A DNA stretch of 64,000 nucleotides from Phormidium tenue FACHB-886 (lineage in GTDB: Bacteria > Cyanobacteriota > Cyanobacteriia > Elainellales > Elainellaceae): NCBI RefSeq assembly GCF_014764505.1, contig NZ_JACXWX010000006.1, positions 1 through 64,000 on the forward strand, given 5' to 3'. Each line of letters begins with the position of its first letter. Position 1 is the first letter of the stretch. The notes under the pieces are model-generated. The model was given only the letters and a program-made list of their open reading frames with translations. It was not told the origin of the DNA and made no database searches. Both the position numbers and the translations under genes were made by a program. Positions 8,134-17,361 of the stretch are shown here, piece after piece.

Positions 8134-9579
8134 ATGTCTGTTCGCGTTCGTCTCGCCCCTAGTCCCACTGGAAAGCTCCACATCGGCACTGCCCGGACTG
8201 CTGTCTTCAACTGGTTGTTTGCTCGCCACCACCAGGGTACTTTTGTGCTGCGAATCGAAGATACTGACTTGGAGCGATCAAAAGATGAATACACCCAAAA
8301 CATCCTGGAAGGGCTACAGTGGCTAGGGCTGAATTGGGACGAAGGACCTATCTTCCAGACTCAGCGGATGGATCTGTATCGTCAAAAAATCCAAGAACTG
8401 CTGGACAAGGGTTTAGCGTATTACGCCTACGACACGCCCGAAGAGCTTGATGCGATGCGCGAGGCACAGAGAGCCAGAAATGAAGCGCCCCGCTATGACA
8501 ACCGCCACCGCAACTTAACGTCAGAACAACGCGCTGCCTACGAAGCCGAAGGGCGAAAGCCTGTTGTGCGCTTCAAAATCGAAGACGATCGGGAGATTTC
8601 CTGGACGGATCTGGTGCGTGGCACGGTTACCTGGAAAGGGCGCGACTTGGGTGGCGATATGGTCATTGCCCGTGCGGCAGAGGGCAGCATTGGGCAACCT
8701 CTCTACAACTTTGTAGTGGTGGTAGATGACATCGACATGCAAATTAGCCACATTATCCGAGGGGAAGATCACATCGGCAATACGCCCAAGCAAATTTTGC
8801 TTTATGAAGCTTTAGGTGCAACGCTGCCCCAGTTCGGGCATACACCGCTGATCCTCAACCAAGCAGGGGCAAAACTCTCCAAGCGAGATGGAGTCACCTC
8901 GATTTCTGACTTCCAGCGGATGGGTTATACGGCAGAGGGACTCGCCAACTACATGACGCTGCTGGGCTGGTCGCCGCCAGAAGGGATGACAGAAATTTTC
9001 TCGCTTGAAGAAGCGGCTCAGAAGTTTGGCTTTGAGCGAGTCAACAAAGCTGGAGCCAAGTTTGATTGGGATAAGTTGAACTGGTTGAACAGTCAATATC
9101 TGCATTCGATGCCTGTGGGGCAGCTTACTGACTTGCTGATTCCGTACTGGCAGGCAGCAGGTTACCAGTTTGATGTGAACGATCGCCCCTGGCTAGAGCA
9201 GCTTACGGCACTCTTGGCTCCCAGTTTAGTGCGACTAGAAGATGCGGTGGCAATGAGTCGATATTTGTTTGTGGCAGAGGTTGGCTTCACTGAAGTTGCT
9301 ACAACTCAGCTAAAGCAGGAGAATGTGGCGACTGCGCTCCAAGGCATTGCAGCAGCGCTAGAAGCCGATCCTTCAGTCACCGAGGCAAATGTGCAAGCGG
9401 TGATTCAGGCGGGTGTGAAGGCGGCAAACGTCAAGAAAGGGGTGGTGATGAAATCGCTGCGGGCAGCGTTGACAGGCGATCTGCAGGGGCCTGACCTAGT
9501 ACAGTCTTGGCTGTTGCTGAACCAGCATCAGATGGATCTGCCGCGGCTAAAGCAAGCGTTGGCAATCGCCAACAGCTAA
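8134..9579 (+). CDS. gltX: Glutamyl-tRNA synthetase
   Basis: 481 residues, normal for bacterial GluRS. It charges tRNA-Glu in the cytoplasm; in cyanobacteria Glu-tRNA also feeds 5-aminolevulinate and thus heme, chlorophyll and bilin synthesis. Class I motifs are present: HIG at 16-18 ([12 protein letters not shown]) and KLSKR at 247-251. IEDTDLERS and the [12 protein letters not shown] segment are also typical. In many bacteria lacking GlnRS the same enzyme also makes Glu-tRNA-Gln, later amidated by GatCAB; discrimination cannot be judged here. The ATG is followed at once by the conserved [11 protein letters not shown], which fixes the start. The gene seems monocistronic, preceded by a tandem 18-bp repeat. 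Confidence 0.97.
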   Translation: MSVRVRLAPSPTGKLHIGTARTAVFNWLFARHHQGTFVLRIEDTDLERSKDEYTQNILEGLQWLGLNWDEGPIFQTQRMDLYRQKIQELLDKGLAYYAYDTPEELDAMREAQRARNEAPRYDNRHRNLTSEQRAAYEAEGRKPVVRFKIEDDREISWTDLVRGTVTWKGRDLGGDMVIARAAEGSIGQPLYNFVVVVDDIDMQISHIIRGEDHIGNTPKQILLYEALGATLPQFGHTPLILNQAGAKLSKRDGVTSISDFQRMGYTAEGLANYMTLLGWSPPEGMTEIFSLEEAAQKFGFERVNKAGAKFDWDKLNWLNSQYLHSMPVGQLTDLLIPYWQAAGYQFDVNDRPWLEQLTALLAPSLVRLEDAVAMSRYLFVAEVGFTEVATTQLKQENVATALQGIAAALEADPSVTEANVQAVIQAGVKAANVKKGVVMKSLRAALTGDLQGPDLVQSWLLLNQHQMDLPRLKQALAIANS

Positions 9580-9831
9580 CCTCCAGATCGCTCGGTAGGT
9601 GCAAATCGCTAGTGCATTGGAACAGTTACCTATTGCTCCCGGTCATCTCAATTACAGCGCTTTGCACTGAGACAAAATCAGATTATTCAAGTGAAAACTG
9701 CTGTAAATTCAGGATTACGAATCGGGTAAAGGGTTTTGGGTGGGCAATGGGTAAAGCTGCTTCTCATCCAAATCTTTGCCAAGGGACTCGAATCTACACC
9801 ACCTGCTGTCATTCACCGCTCACCAACGTCT

Positions 9832-10341
9832 ATGCAAAACGGGTTAAACGTGCGGCTTCAAATATCCAGAAAGTTGTTCAGAGCGTTAATTTTGGGCGTG
9901 TTGGCAGGCGTGGGAATCGGCATTCCAGCAAGCGCCCAGAACCCTACCACTATTTTTGAAAATATCACCCTTAGCCCCGAATTCACGCCTGACCCGACTA
10001 CGCTGCGGGGCATCAGCGGCGGTGAAGTGCTTGCTAGTCAAGCAGCAGAGCGACCTGAGACAACTACAGGACCCTGCAATGGCTTTGTCGATCAGCTGCC
10101 CGATCATACGATCGTCTTAACTCAGTATTTCAACTACTTGAGCCTGCAGGTTCAAAGCACCGACGATACTACGCTGATTATTCGGGGACCAGGTGGCACC
10201 TGGTGCAATGATGATTATGCAGGTAAAAATCCTGGAATTGCAGGACGGTGGCTGTCGGGAACCTATCAGGTATGGGTGGGCTCGTATCAGCAGAGCACCT
10301 ACCATCCCTATGTCATCCGCATCACAGAGTTGCAACCTTAG
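9832..10341 (+). CDS. Exported beta-rich protein of unknown function (PPC-like)
   Basis: 169 residues from ATG 9832. The N-terminus has basic residues (RLQISRKLFR), a hydrophobic stretch (ALILGVLAGVGIGIP) and an ASAQN cleavage site, so the protein is exported. The mature part ends in a beta-sandwich-like domain (about 75-165) with GPCNGFVDQLPDHTIVL, RGPGGTWCNDDYAGKNP and GTYQVWVGSYQ, resembling bacterial pre-peptidase C-terminal (PPC) folds. Two cysteines could form a disulfide. Earlier in-frame starts would add a non-hydrophobic extension before the signal peptide, so 9832 is preferred. Its TAG stop is followed in the same frame by the DUF2141 open frame. Confidence 0.7.
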   Translation: MQNGLNVRLQISRKLFRALILGVLAGVGIGIPASAQNPTTIFENITLSPEFTPDPTTLRGISGGEVLASQAAERPETTTGPCNGFVDQLPDHTIVLTQYFNYLSLQVQSTDDTTLIIRGPGGTWCNDDYAGKNPGIAGRWLSGTYQVWVGSYQQSTYHPYVIRITELQP

Positions 10342-10386
10342 TTGCGGTATGCTACTGTATCTGCTCATTTAGGTAGGACATTTGCC

Positions 10387-10815
10387 GTGAAACGGTTCCA
10401 ACCCCCGACCTCCATCCGATCCGCTGATTCAGTAGCGACAGCAACTTTGACATTGCAGCTTACTGATCTCCGCAATCAACTAGGCGTGATCAATGTGGTG
10501 CTATTTGCCAGTGCTGATGGTTTTCCCAGCGATGTGACCCAGGCATTTCGGGTGGGCAGTTTTCCAGTCACTGATCTCTCCTTGCTGATTTCATTTACCG
10601 ATATGCCATTCGGCAGCTATGCAGCAGCTATCCACCATGACGAGAATCAGGATGGCAAGGTCAATGTGAACACGCTAGGCATTCCCAAAGAGGGGATCGG
10701 TTTCTCCAACAATCCTAAAATTCTGATGGGTGTACCGTCTTTTAAGAAAGCTGCATTTGCTTTCACGCCCGACTGCCAGACGATCGACATCACCATGAAA
10801 TACCTCTTGCGGTAG
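10387..10815 (+). CDS. DUF2141-family protein lacking a signal peptide
   Basis: 142 residues from GTG 10387, with AGG about 9 nt upstream. Core features match DUF2141: LRNQLGVINVVLFAS near the start, then MPFGSYAAAIHHDENQDGKV, LGIPKEGIGFSNNP and the ending ITMKYLL. Members of this family are usually exported, yet no signal peptide can be found here. The frame is open back to the stop codon of the preceding exported protein with no intervening stop, so export could depend on readthrough or on a fusion lost by a nonsense change. The 3' end overlaps the end of the convergent acyltransferase gene by 26 nt. Confidence 0.75.
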   Translation: MKRFQPPTSIRSADSVATATLTLQLTDLRNQLGVINVVLFASADGFPSDVTQAFRVGSFPVTDLSLLISFTDMPFGSYAAAIHHDENQDGKVNVNTLGIPKEGIGFSNNPKILMGVPSFKKAAFAFTPDCQTIDITMKYLLR

Positions 10816-12031
10816 CCTCAGACAATACATCCAAGTTGCGCTGCACGGTTTGGTGCAGTCTCGTTGCCAAAGTACTGACTGTTTTGGATCGGTCGCGGTC
10901 GTACTCTTTAATCCAATCCCGTAAATTGATCGGCTCACCAATCCGCAGGAATGCCTGCCGGAACCCTTTAGGCTTAGGCTGATCGATCTTAAAAACCTCT
11001 CGCTCCAGCCGAATTAGCGTATCTAAAAATCGCTCTGGAGTGGGCTTCTCAGATACATAGCCGTCATAGATCGCATCAAAATTGAGAACGCGCACAGTTG
11101 CTCTAAGCATGACCTGCCAGCCATCGGTGCCGTCTGCTAGCAGCGTATTCTGCCGCAGCTCCAAAGCGTGGCGAATTCGATAGACGCGCTCCCGGTCCGG
11201 TTCGCCCACTGCTGAGCTTAGCCCCAGCTGCTGCTCGCACTGCTGCAGCACCTGCGTTTTGAGGGCAGTAATTCGCTGATTCCAGGTTGAGTGGGCAGAG
11301 ACTGTCAAGCCGTACTCTCGCTCGCAGCTCGCTAGCACCTGTTTTGCTACCTGCCGCAGCCGTTGATAGATATCACCTTGAGGAGCCACGCCGATCGCCT
11401 GCTCCAAAGTTTTCATTGTCTTCTCGATCGCGGCAGACATGTTGCCCCGGTAGCGATATTTCAAACTGATCGGGACAATATAGAAATCCGAAATCGGCTT
11501 GCCCTGCTTTGCCTGCTTTGACAATGCCTGAAGCGCCATCTGGACTGCACCCGCTCGAAACGGCATCACCGTATCGTTTTGAAACGAACAGCCGCCTTCG
11601 GGAAACACGACCAGCTTACAGTCTGGCTGCGTTATGAGCTGGAGCGTTTGGGCAACGCTGGGGCGATCGGCTAGCCCTCGCCGCACTGAGTACGCGCCAA
11701 TTTGCTGATATAGCCAGCCCTGAATGCCTCGGAACCGCTCATGGGCGGCCAAATAATAAAACGGCTTGCCAATCTGGGCAGACAGTAAAAAGAGGACAAT
11801 CTCATCCTCGAAGGCGGAGTGGTTGCACAGCAGTAAGCAGGGCTGCTCTTGCAAAATCTCCAATGGCACCAGCGGCTCGGTGCTGACGATTAGTTCTAGC
11901 CCGTTCTGCCACTTGGCAATCCAGGGAGCCGCCTGCTGCAATAGCCAGACGAGGGGAGGATTCAGCTTAGGCGGGTAGAACAGTTGCGATCGCAACAGCG
12001 CTGACCTGACAATTCGCTGCTTGGAAGCCAT
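10790..12031 (-). CDS. PlsC-type glycerolipid acyltransferase
   Basis: 413 residues. The acyltransferase motif I HX4D is seen as NHSAFEDE (about 69-76), and motif III as VFPEGGCSF (about 141-149), with the AYSVRRG segment between them. These match the PlsC/LPAAT superfamily, which transfers fatty acyl groups to lysophosphatidic acid or related acceptors at the membrane. The protein is longer than classic PlsC (about 240 residues), with a C-terminal extension rich in charged helices ending near 413, as in a second cyanobacterial acyltransferase group. The exact acceptor is not determinable. It runs convergently into the DUF2141 gene, overlapping it by 26 nt. Confidence 0.8.
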   Translation of the reverse strand: MASKQRIVRSALLRSQLFYPPKLNPPLVWLLQQAAPWIAKWQNGLELIVSTEPLVPLEILQEQPCLLLCNHSAFEDEIVLFLLSAQIGKPFYYLAAHERFRGIQGWLYQQIGAYSVRRGLADRPSVAQTLQLITQPDCKLVVFPEGGCSFQNDTVMPFRAGAVQMALQALSKQAKQGKPISDFYIVPISLKYRYRGNMSAAIEKTMKTLEQAIGVAPQGDIYQRLRQVAKQVLASCEREYGLTVSAHSTWNQRITALKTQVLQQCEQQLGLSSAVGEPDRERVYRIRHALELRQNTLLADGTDGWQVMLRATVRVLNFDAIYDGYVSEKPTPERFLDTLIRLEREVFKIDQPKPKGFRQAFLRIGEPINLRDWIKEYDRDRSKTVSTLATRLHQTVQRNLDVLSEATARGISW

Positions 12032-12430
12032 TAGCAGTAGTTCTCTCGCAGGATAGATGACTTAAAGTACTTTTAACACCTTAGAGCGTAAATCCCTATA
12101 TGCTCGAGTTGAATTAGCAAGAACACAGTTAAGTGTCCGCGCATAGAAACAGCCGAAATAGGCGCAGATCCGCAAATAATTGGAAGAATTTTCTGCCTTC
12201 AAAAGCAGCAACGCTATCATGTCAGCGGAAGAGCGTAGCTCCAGAGTTGAGGTTGGATAGATACAACTATTTCTGTCTTTATTGCGCGGGTGGATCGTTC
12301 GTTTGAGTGATGCCGCCCTCTAGCTTCGTCAGTATATTACCAGCAGAACCCTTCTAATCTCTGAATCAAACTCTGAAGAGTGTCACAGTCCGCTTCCAAC
12401 CCCCCAAGGATAAACGAAAGGACAAAACGC
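12032..12430. other. Divergent promoter region, acyltransferase / transaldolase
   Basis: About 400 nt between the acyltransferase start (minus) and the transaldolase start (plus). I see no open frame with domain content. The segment next to the transaldolase contains a ribosome-binding site (GAAAGG, 12415-12420) about 10 nt before its ATG. Promoters for both genes are expected here, but no clear -35/-10 pair stands out. Confidence 0.5.
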
Positions 12431-13612
12431 ATGGCTAAGAATTTGCTGGAACAATTGCGGGATATGACGGTGGTGGTTGCCGACACGGGCGACATTCACG
12501 CGATCGAAAAGTTCACGCCGCGCGATGCCACAACCAATCCTTCGCTGATTACTGCCGCTGCCCAAATGCCGGAGTATCAGGAGATCGTTGATAACACACT
12601 GAAGCACGCCAGAGAAGAAGCAGGCAAAGAAGCCTCAGATCAGGATGTGGCAAACATTGCCTTTAAGCGGCTGGCGGTTGCCTTTGGACTGAAGATTTTA
12701 GAGATTATTCCGGGTCGCGTTTCTACAGAAGTCGATGCTCGCCTGTCGTATGACACAGAAGGCACGGTGGCAATGGCTCGCAGCATCATTGACCAATACA
12801 CAGCGGTAGGGATCTCCCGCGATCGCATCTTGATCAAAATTGCTTCCACCTGGGAAGGGATCAAGGCGGCAGAGATCCTGGAAAAGGAAGGTATCCACTG
12901 CAACTTGACGTTGCTGTTTGGGCTGCATCAGGCGATTGCCTGCGCGGATGCTGGGATCACCCTGATTTCGCCTTTCGTCGGGCGGATTCTAGATTGGCAT
13001 AAGAAGAACACCGGGCGCGACAGCTATCCACCTGCCGAAGATCCAGGTGTGGTTTCGGTCACGCAAATCTACAACTACTACAAAAAGTTTGGCTACAAAA
13101 CGGAGGTAATGGGCGCCAGCTTCCGCAACATTGACGAAATTACAGAGCTGGCGGGCTGCGATCTACTGACGATCTCTCCGGGACTGCTGAAAGAGCTGCA
13201 GTCGTCTGAAGCCGATTTGCCACGCAAACTTGATCCCAGCAAAGCTGCCTCCATGGAGATTGAGAAGATCTCGATCGACAAAGACACCTTCGAGAAGATG
13301 CATTCTGAAGATCCAATGGCATCAGAGAAGCTATCTGAAGGCATCGCCGGATTCACTAAAGCGCTGGAAAACCTGGAAGCACTGCTGATCGGTCGCCTCG
13401 CTAAGATGGGCGACGAAGATGAACTGAGCCATGCGGCTGTAGATATGTTTCATATCTACGATCTAGATGGCGATGGCTTCATCACGCGCGAAGAGTGGCT
13501 GGGTACAGATGCTGTGTTCGATGCGCTCGATAGCAACAAGGATGGCAAAATTTCTCCCGAAGAGATGGGTGCAGGGCTGGGCGCTGTGCTGCATTTGGCA
13601 AAAGCAGCTTAA
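12431..13612 (+). CDS. tal: Transaldolase with C-terminal EF-hand pair
   Basis: 393 residues. Residues about 1-320 form a class I transaldolase, which moves a dihydroxyacetone unit between sugar phosphates in the pentose phosphate pathway. Key motifs are TTNPSL near the start, [12 protein letters not shown], the Schiff-base lysine in [11 protein letters not shown], and NLTLLF. The C-terminus (about 335-385) has two EF-hand loops, [13 protein letters not shown] and [13 protein letters not shown], each with the acidic ligands at the usual positions, so calcium binding is likely. Such fusions are known among cyanobacteria. ATG 12431 is chosen because AAGG lies about 9 nt upstream and [15 protein letters not shown] is the usual N-terminus. 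A strong terminator follows. Confidence 0.95.
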   Translation: MAKNLLEQLRDMTVVVADTGDIHAIEKFTPRDATTNPSLITAAAQMPEYQEIVDNTLKHAREEAGKEASDQDVANIAFKRLAVAFGLKILEIIPGRVSTEVDARLSYDTEGTVAMARSIIDQYTAVGISRDRILIKIASTWEGIKAAEILEKEGIHCNLTLLFGLHQAIACADAGITLISPFVGRILDWHKKNTGRDSYPPAEDPGVVSVTQIYNYYKKFGYKTEVMGASFRNIDEITELAGCDLLTISPGLLKELQSSEADLPRKLDPSKAASMEIEKISIDKDTFEKMHSEDPMASEKLSEGIAGFTKALENLEALLIGRLAKMGDEDELSHAAVDMFHIYDLDGDGFITREEWLGTDAVFDALDSNKDGKISPEEMGAGLGAVLHLAKAA

Positions 13613-13616
13613 TTAG

Positions 13617-13656
13617 AAAAACTTTGCGCGAGCTGCAAAGCTCGCGCAAAGTTTTT
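13617..13656 (+). terminator. Rho-independent terminator of tal
   Basis: A perfect 17-bp stem (13617-13633 with 13640-13656) closes a 6-nt loop and the descending arm ends in TTTTT. It begins only 4 nt after the transaldolase stop codon, so its role as terminator is well supported. Confidence 0.9.
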
Positions 13657-13763
13657 GCCTGATGCAGAAGCGAATTTTTCAAAGTGGAGTCAGGATTACA
13701 GTTTCAGTGATTGCCTCTACTATGCTTTAGGACAGTTGTTTCAACGAGTTTCGATTATTCCTC

Positions 13764-14132
13764 ATGAGTCAAAAAGAGCAAAAAGACCCTAGCTTTCTTG
13801 TAGATCACCAGTCGGTTGCTTCTCTGGTGGGGCAACTGCACGAATACTTCAAGGACTCTTGCTCTCACTATGAGATCGAGCGGAGCCACCTCCTGAGCCA
13901 GCTACATGGCGAGAACGCCGAACAAAAAGAGCAAGAGCTGATGACTCAAGTTCGCAAGGTGGAAACAGAAATTTCGCTGTTTGCAGTTCTTAGCGATGCG
14001 CTGGGTATTGCCGATCGCATTCTCCATACCCGCTCTACTATGAACGAGTTGGGCATGGATAACCCTGTGTATCGGATGCACTACGATGTGCCTGCTAATT
14101 CTGATGTGCCTGTTAATTCTGCAAACAACTAG
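13764..14132 (+). CDS. Small hypothetical protein
   Basis: 122 residues, not recognised. It is hydrophilic and mostly helical (for example EQKEQELMTQVRKVETEISLFAVLSDALGIADRILHT), with several heptad-like stretches that could form a coiled coil. No signal peptide or membrane helix is visible. The C-terminus carries a short internal repeat, VPANSDVPVNSANN. It starts at ATG 13764 after the tal terminator and lies 67 nt upstream of the histidine-phosphatase gene, so the two may be cotranscribed. Function unknown. Confidence 0.6.
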   Translation: MSQKEQKDPSFLVDHQSVASLVGQLHEYFKDSCSHYEIERSHLLSQLHGENAEQKEQELMTQVRKVETEISLFAVLSDALGIADRILHTRSTMNELGMDNPVYRMHYDVPANSDVPVNSANN

Positions 14133-14199
14133 TTAATCCGCTTACTAGATTGATCCGCTCAGAGGTACTACCCCTCTGTGATCTAAAAAGGCACAAATT

Positions 14200-14838
14200 A
14201 TGGGTTTAACCATTCATTTCCTACGACATGGAGAAACGGCGGCCAGTCGTGCGGGTGGCTACTGCGGCGAGCTTGACATCGAATTAACTCCCGTTGGGCG
14301 AGAGATGGCAGATGCCTTTGCTGCTGCTTACAAATCTTTTCCCTGGACTGCCATCTACGCTAGCCCCAAGCAGCGGACTTTTAACACTGCAAAGCCGTTG
14401 AGTGAGGCGATCGGCATGGAGCTGCAGCTCCGCAACGGGCTAAAGGAGATTGCCTACGGCAAATGGGAAGGACTGACCCCCGAAGAAGTGAGCCGCGATT
14501 ACCACGATGACTTTATTCGTTACCTTGCCGATCCGGGCTGGAATGCCCCCACGGGCGGCGAGCGGGCAGTGGATATAGCTCGTCGTAGCACAGCAGTCAT
14601 TGAAGAAATTGAGCAAACTCACGCATCGGGGCATGTGCTGGTGGTGTCTCATAAAGCAACGATTCGGATCATGCTGTGTGATCTACTGGGAATTGATGTG
14701 GGGCGCTACCGCGATCGTCTATCTGTTCCGGTTGCCTCGGTCTGTGTGGTAGAGTTTGGCGCACATGGCCCGCTGCTAGAAAGACTGGGCGATCGATCGC
14801 ACCTGCCAGAGCATCTGCGGAATCTGCCTGGCTCGTAG
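14200..14838 (+). CDS. Histidine phosphatase family (phosphoglycerate-mutase-like)
   Basis: 212 residues of the histidine phosphatase clan. The phosphorylated histidine is in LRHGET (His10), with the second catalytic histidine in VVSHKATIR (near 151) and arginines in ASPKQRTFNTA. This family includes cofactor-dependent phosphoglycerate mutases, CobC-type alpha-ribazole phosphatases and broad-specificity phosphatases. Length and motif GELDIELTPVG fit a small phosphatase rather than a true mutase. Substrate cannot be assigned. The gene ends before a very stable two-way hairpin shared with the convergent glycosyltransferase gene. Confidence 0.85.
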   Translation: MGLTIHFLRHGETAASRAGGYCGELDIELTPVGREMADAFAAAYKSFPWTAIYASPKQRTFNTAKPLSEAIGMELQLRNGLKEIAYGKWEGLTPEEVSRDYHDDFIRYLADPGWNAPTGGERAVDIARRSTAVIEEIEQTHASGHVLVVSHKATIRIMLCDLLGIDVGRYRDRLSVPVASVCVVEFGAHGPLLERLGDRSHLPEHLRNLPGS

Positions 14839-14874
14839 GCTTGAGTATTATGGTGCTACGCGCCTGGATTTAAG

Positions 14875-14921
14875 ATGTTTTATGTAAAAGCCCCGCTACG
14901 CGGGGCTTTTACATAAAACAT
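14875..14921. terminator. Bidirectional terminator, perfect 22-bp hairpin
   Basis: Arms 14875-14896 and 14900-14921 are exact complements over 22 bp with a TAC loop. The inner stem is GC-rich (GCCCCGC) and is flanked by AAAA/TTTT, so each strand ends with a T-run. It lies between the converging ends of the histidine phosphatase (plus) and GT2 (minus) genes, which suits a terminator for both. Confidence 0.9.
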
Positions 14922-14951
14922 GACGTCCTAACACTAGCCTGCTGATGCTAC

Positions 14952-15881
14952 CTAGAATCGCCCAGTTCGTTTGTCGATCATGTCTGCCAGCAGCGCGAAC
15001 ATGGCGATCTGCGTCGAAGCGATCAGAAGAATTAAGGTGCGTTCGGTCAAGTCTTCTCGCACAAACAGGTCTTGGCAGAATGTGAATAAAAATCCCGCAA
15101 AGAAAATGCTCGCTAGCGGCATGAACACTCGCAGCGGTGCAAAATAAACACCCGTGCGTAAGATCAGCTGCACAAACCGTAAAGTGTCACGAATCGGCTT
15201 AATTTTGCTTTTGCCGACTCGCGGATGGTAGTCGATCGGCTCGTAGTGAACCATGTAGTTATTCATCAGCATCGCTACGGTGATGCTGGTGGTGAAGCTG
15301 AATGTGTTGGGTAAGATAGTCAAAAATCGCTCCACGGTACTTTTGCGAAATACCCGCAGACCGCTGTTAAGATCTGGAATTTTTGTCTCGGTGAGCCACT
15401 GAGCAAACCGTACTAAAAACCATTTAGGAATCCGCCGAATTTTGGAGTAGCGAACGTTTTCGCCAATCCGGGCCCCCACCACCATATCTGCCTGCACCGC
15501 CAGCACGACTAGATCTGGAATTCGTTCGTTGGGATACGTTCCATCTGCGTCGGTAATCACAATCAATGGATGCTTGGCATTACGGATGCCCGTCTTTAGC
15601 GCTGCCCCATAGCCCAAATTGCGGCGATGCTCAATCAGCCGGATGCCGCGATGTGTGCGGAGAATCTTGCCTGTGTCATCGCTAGAGCCATCGTTAACGA
15701 CGATAATTTCATACTCGCACCGGGCTGCATTGAGGATGTCTTGTAGTTGCTCTAGCACAGGCAGAATACCCATCTGCTCGTTATAGGCAGGAATAATCAG
15801 CGAGAATGGCGGACAGCTCTCGCCTGTCTCGGTGGAGGCGATCGCCTCGCTTGGCTGATAGATCGTTTTTCCCTCTGACAT
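14952..15881 (-). CDS. GT2-family glycosyltransferase, membrane-anchored
   Basis: 309 residues. The N-terminal GT-A domain (about 25-230) has SLIIPAYNEQ, VVNDGSSDDT, the DXD-type VITDADGTYP and the DLNSGLRVFRK segment of dolichyl/undecaprenyl-phosphate sugar synthases (DPM1/GtrB-like). Two hydrophobic segments near the C-terminus (about 250-272 and 282-302) would anchor it to the membrane. It likely moves a sugar from a nucleotide donor to a polyprenyl phosphate carrier for surface glycans or glycoprotein modification; donor and acceptor are not shown. It is monocistronic and ends at the bidirectional hairpin. Confidence 0.87.
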   Translation of the reverse strand: MSEGKTIYQPSEAIASTETGESCPPFSLIIPAYNEQMGILPVLEQLQDILNAARCEYEIIVVNDGSSDDTGKILRTHRGIRLIEHRRNLGYGAALKTGIRNAKHPLIVITDADGTYPNERIPDLVVLAVQADMVVGARIGENVRYSKIRRIPKWFLVRFAQWLTETKIPDLNSGLRVFRKSTVERFLTILPNTFSFTTSITVAMLMNNYMVHYEPIDYHPRVGKSKIKPIRDTLRFVQLILRTGVYFAPLRVFMPLASIFFAGFLFTFCQDLFVREDLTERTLILLIASTQIAMFALLADMIDKRTGRF

Positions 15882-16243
15882 ATCCTTCTCTCGTTGCGCT
15901 TGTTGCCTTGATGCGGAGTGTAGCAGCCATTGCTAATAACTATGCCTCTGACATTTGCCCATGACCGACTCAGGACAGCTACCCATGCCATGAGGTAGTT
16001 GATCGGGTAATGGTCTAGACCTTGAAACATACCACCCGATCGAGTATAGGAGAAGCAGTGCCTTCTGTTGTGGTTCTCCTGCTGCAGCGGGCATAATCTG
16101 AATTTTTGTAACGGTTTGGCGACTCCCTACTCAGAGGGGGCGATCGCTGAATGGTAAGCTAACAGATGCGCTTAGGCTCAATACTGTTAAGAGAGGCAGC
16201 AGCGCGCTTAAGAAAAGTAGCTTATTTTAACGGCGGAGTTGAA
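15882..16243. other. Divergent intergenic region, GT2 / hemE
   Basis: Holds the leader of hemE and the promoter area of the glycosyltransferase gene. An in-frame upstream extension of hemE (from about 16166) exists but lacks similarity to the enzyme's usual start. No other gene is seen. Confidence 0.45.
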
Positions 16244-17302
16244 ATGATCGGATCACAGCAGCCTTTATTGCTCAGAGCAGCGCATGGTGAAGCGCTCGAT
16301 CGCCCTCCCGTGTGGATGATGCGGCAGGCAGGACGATACATGAAAGCCTACCGCGATCTGCGCGAGAAGTATCCGTCGTTCCGAGAGCGATCGGAAATTC
16401 CGGAAGTGGCGATTGAAGTATCGCTTCAGCCCTGGAGAGCGTTTCAGCCGGATGGTGTGATTCTGTTTTCCGATATTGTCACCCCGCTACCGGGAATGGG
16501 CATCGACATGGACATCGCCGAAGGCAAAGGTCCAATCATCTATTCGCCCATCCGCACGCAGGCGCAGGTGGATGCGATGCGCCCGCTGGAGCCAGCCGAG
16601 TCAGTGCCCTTCATTCAGCCAATTTTGCAGGCGCTGCGGCAAGAAGTGGGCAATCAGTCTACGGTGCTAGGCTTTGTGGGCGCGCCCTGGACGCTGGCAG
16701 CTTATGCCGTAGAAGGTAAAGGCTCCAAGGATTACGCCGTGATCAAGCAAATGGCGTTCTCCGATCCAACGGTGCTGCACCAGCTCCTGACCAAGATCGC
16801 CGACTCGATCGCCACCTACATCTGCTACCAAATCGACTGCGGCGCTCAAGTCGTGCAAATGTTTGACTCTTGGGCGGGTCAGCTCAGCCCGCAGGACTAC
16901 GACACCTTTGCCCTGCCCTATCAGCAGCGCGTCTTCCGTAAAGTCCGGCAAACGCACCCCGATACCCCGCTAATTTTGCTGGTTAGCGGTAGCGCAGGCG
17001 TTCTGGAGCGGATGGGGCAATCTGGCGCAGACATCGTCACCGTCGATTGGACTGTGGATATGGCAGACGCACGGGCGCGACTGGGTTCTCAGATGAAGGT
17101 GCAGGGCAATCTCGATCCGGGTGTCTTGTTTGGCTCCAAAGCGTTTATCCGCGATCGCATCCTCGACACGATCAAAAAAGCAGGCAACCGGGGGCATATC
17201 CTCAATCTAGGGCACGGCGTTCTGCCCAACACGCCCGAAGAAAATGTCGCTTTCTTCTTTGAAACGGCAAAACAAGTCGATCGTCTGGCGGCGGTGGCGT
17301 AA
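16244..17302 (+). CDS. hemE: Uroporphyrinogen decarboxylase
   Basis: 352 residues. It removes four carboxyl groups from uroporphyrinogen III to give coproporphyrinogen III, a common step to heme, chlorophyll and bilins. Signature segments are [17 protein letters not shown] (substrate-binding Arg), [13 protein letters not shown] with its conserved Asp, [26 protein letters not shown] and the C-terminal [10 protein letters not shown] ... [14 protein letters not shown]. The ATG at 16244 is preferred because GGAG lies 5 nt upstream and the product then begins close to the LLRAAHGE segment, as usual; an upstream in-frame start would add 26 unrelated residues. A GC-rich hairpin follows the stop. Confidence 0.97.
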   Translation: MIGSQQPLLLRAAHGEALDRPPVWMMRQAGRYMKAYRDLREKYPSFRERSEIPEVAIEVSLQPWRAFQPDGVILFSDIVTPLPGMGIDMDIAEGKGPIIYSPIRTQAQVDAMRPLEPAESVPFIQPILQALRQEVGNQSTVLGFVGAPWTLAAYAVEGKGSKDYAVIKQMAFSDPTVLHQLLTKIADSIATYICYQIDCGAQVVQMFDSWAGQLSPQDYDTFALPYQQRVFRKVRQTHPDTPLILLVSGSAGVLERMGQSGADIVTVDWTVDMADARARLGSQMKVQGNLDPGVLFGSKAFIRDRILDTIKKAGNRGHILNLGHGVLPNTPEENVAFFFETAKQVDRLAAVA

Positions 17303-17312
17303 TATTTAGTTT

Positions 17313-17335
17313 GAAGGGCGGCTTAGCCGCCCTTC
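17313..17335 (+). terminator. Hairpin after hemE
   Basis: A perfect 10-bp stem, GAAGGGCGGC (17313-17322) with GCCGCCCTTC (17326-17335), closes a TTA loop 11 nt after the hemE stop. The following sequence (TTAAAC) lacks a full T-run, so termination may be partial; the next gene starts only 26 nt later. Confidence 0.6.
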
Positions 17336-17361
17336 TTAAACTGGAGTTTCGTTTTCAGCTC

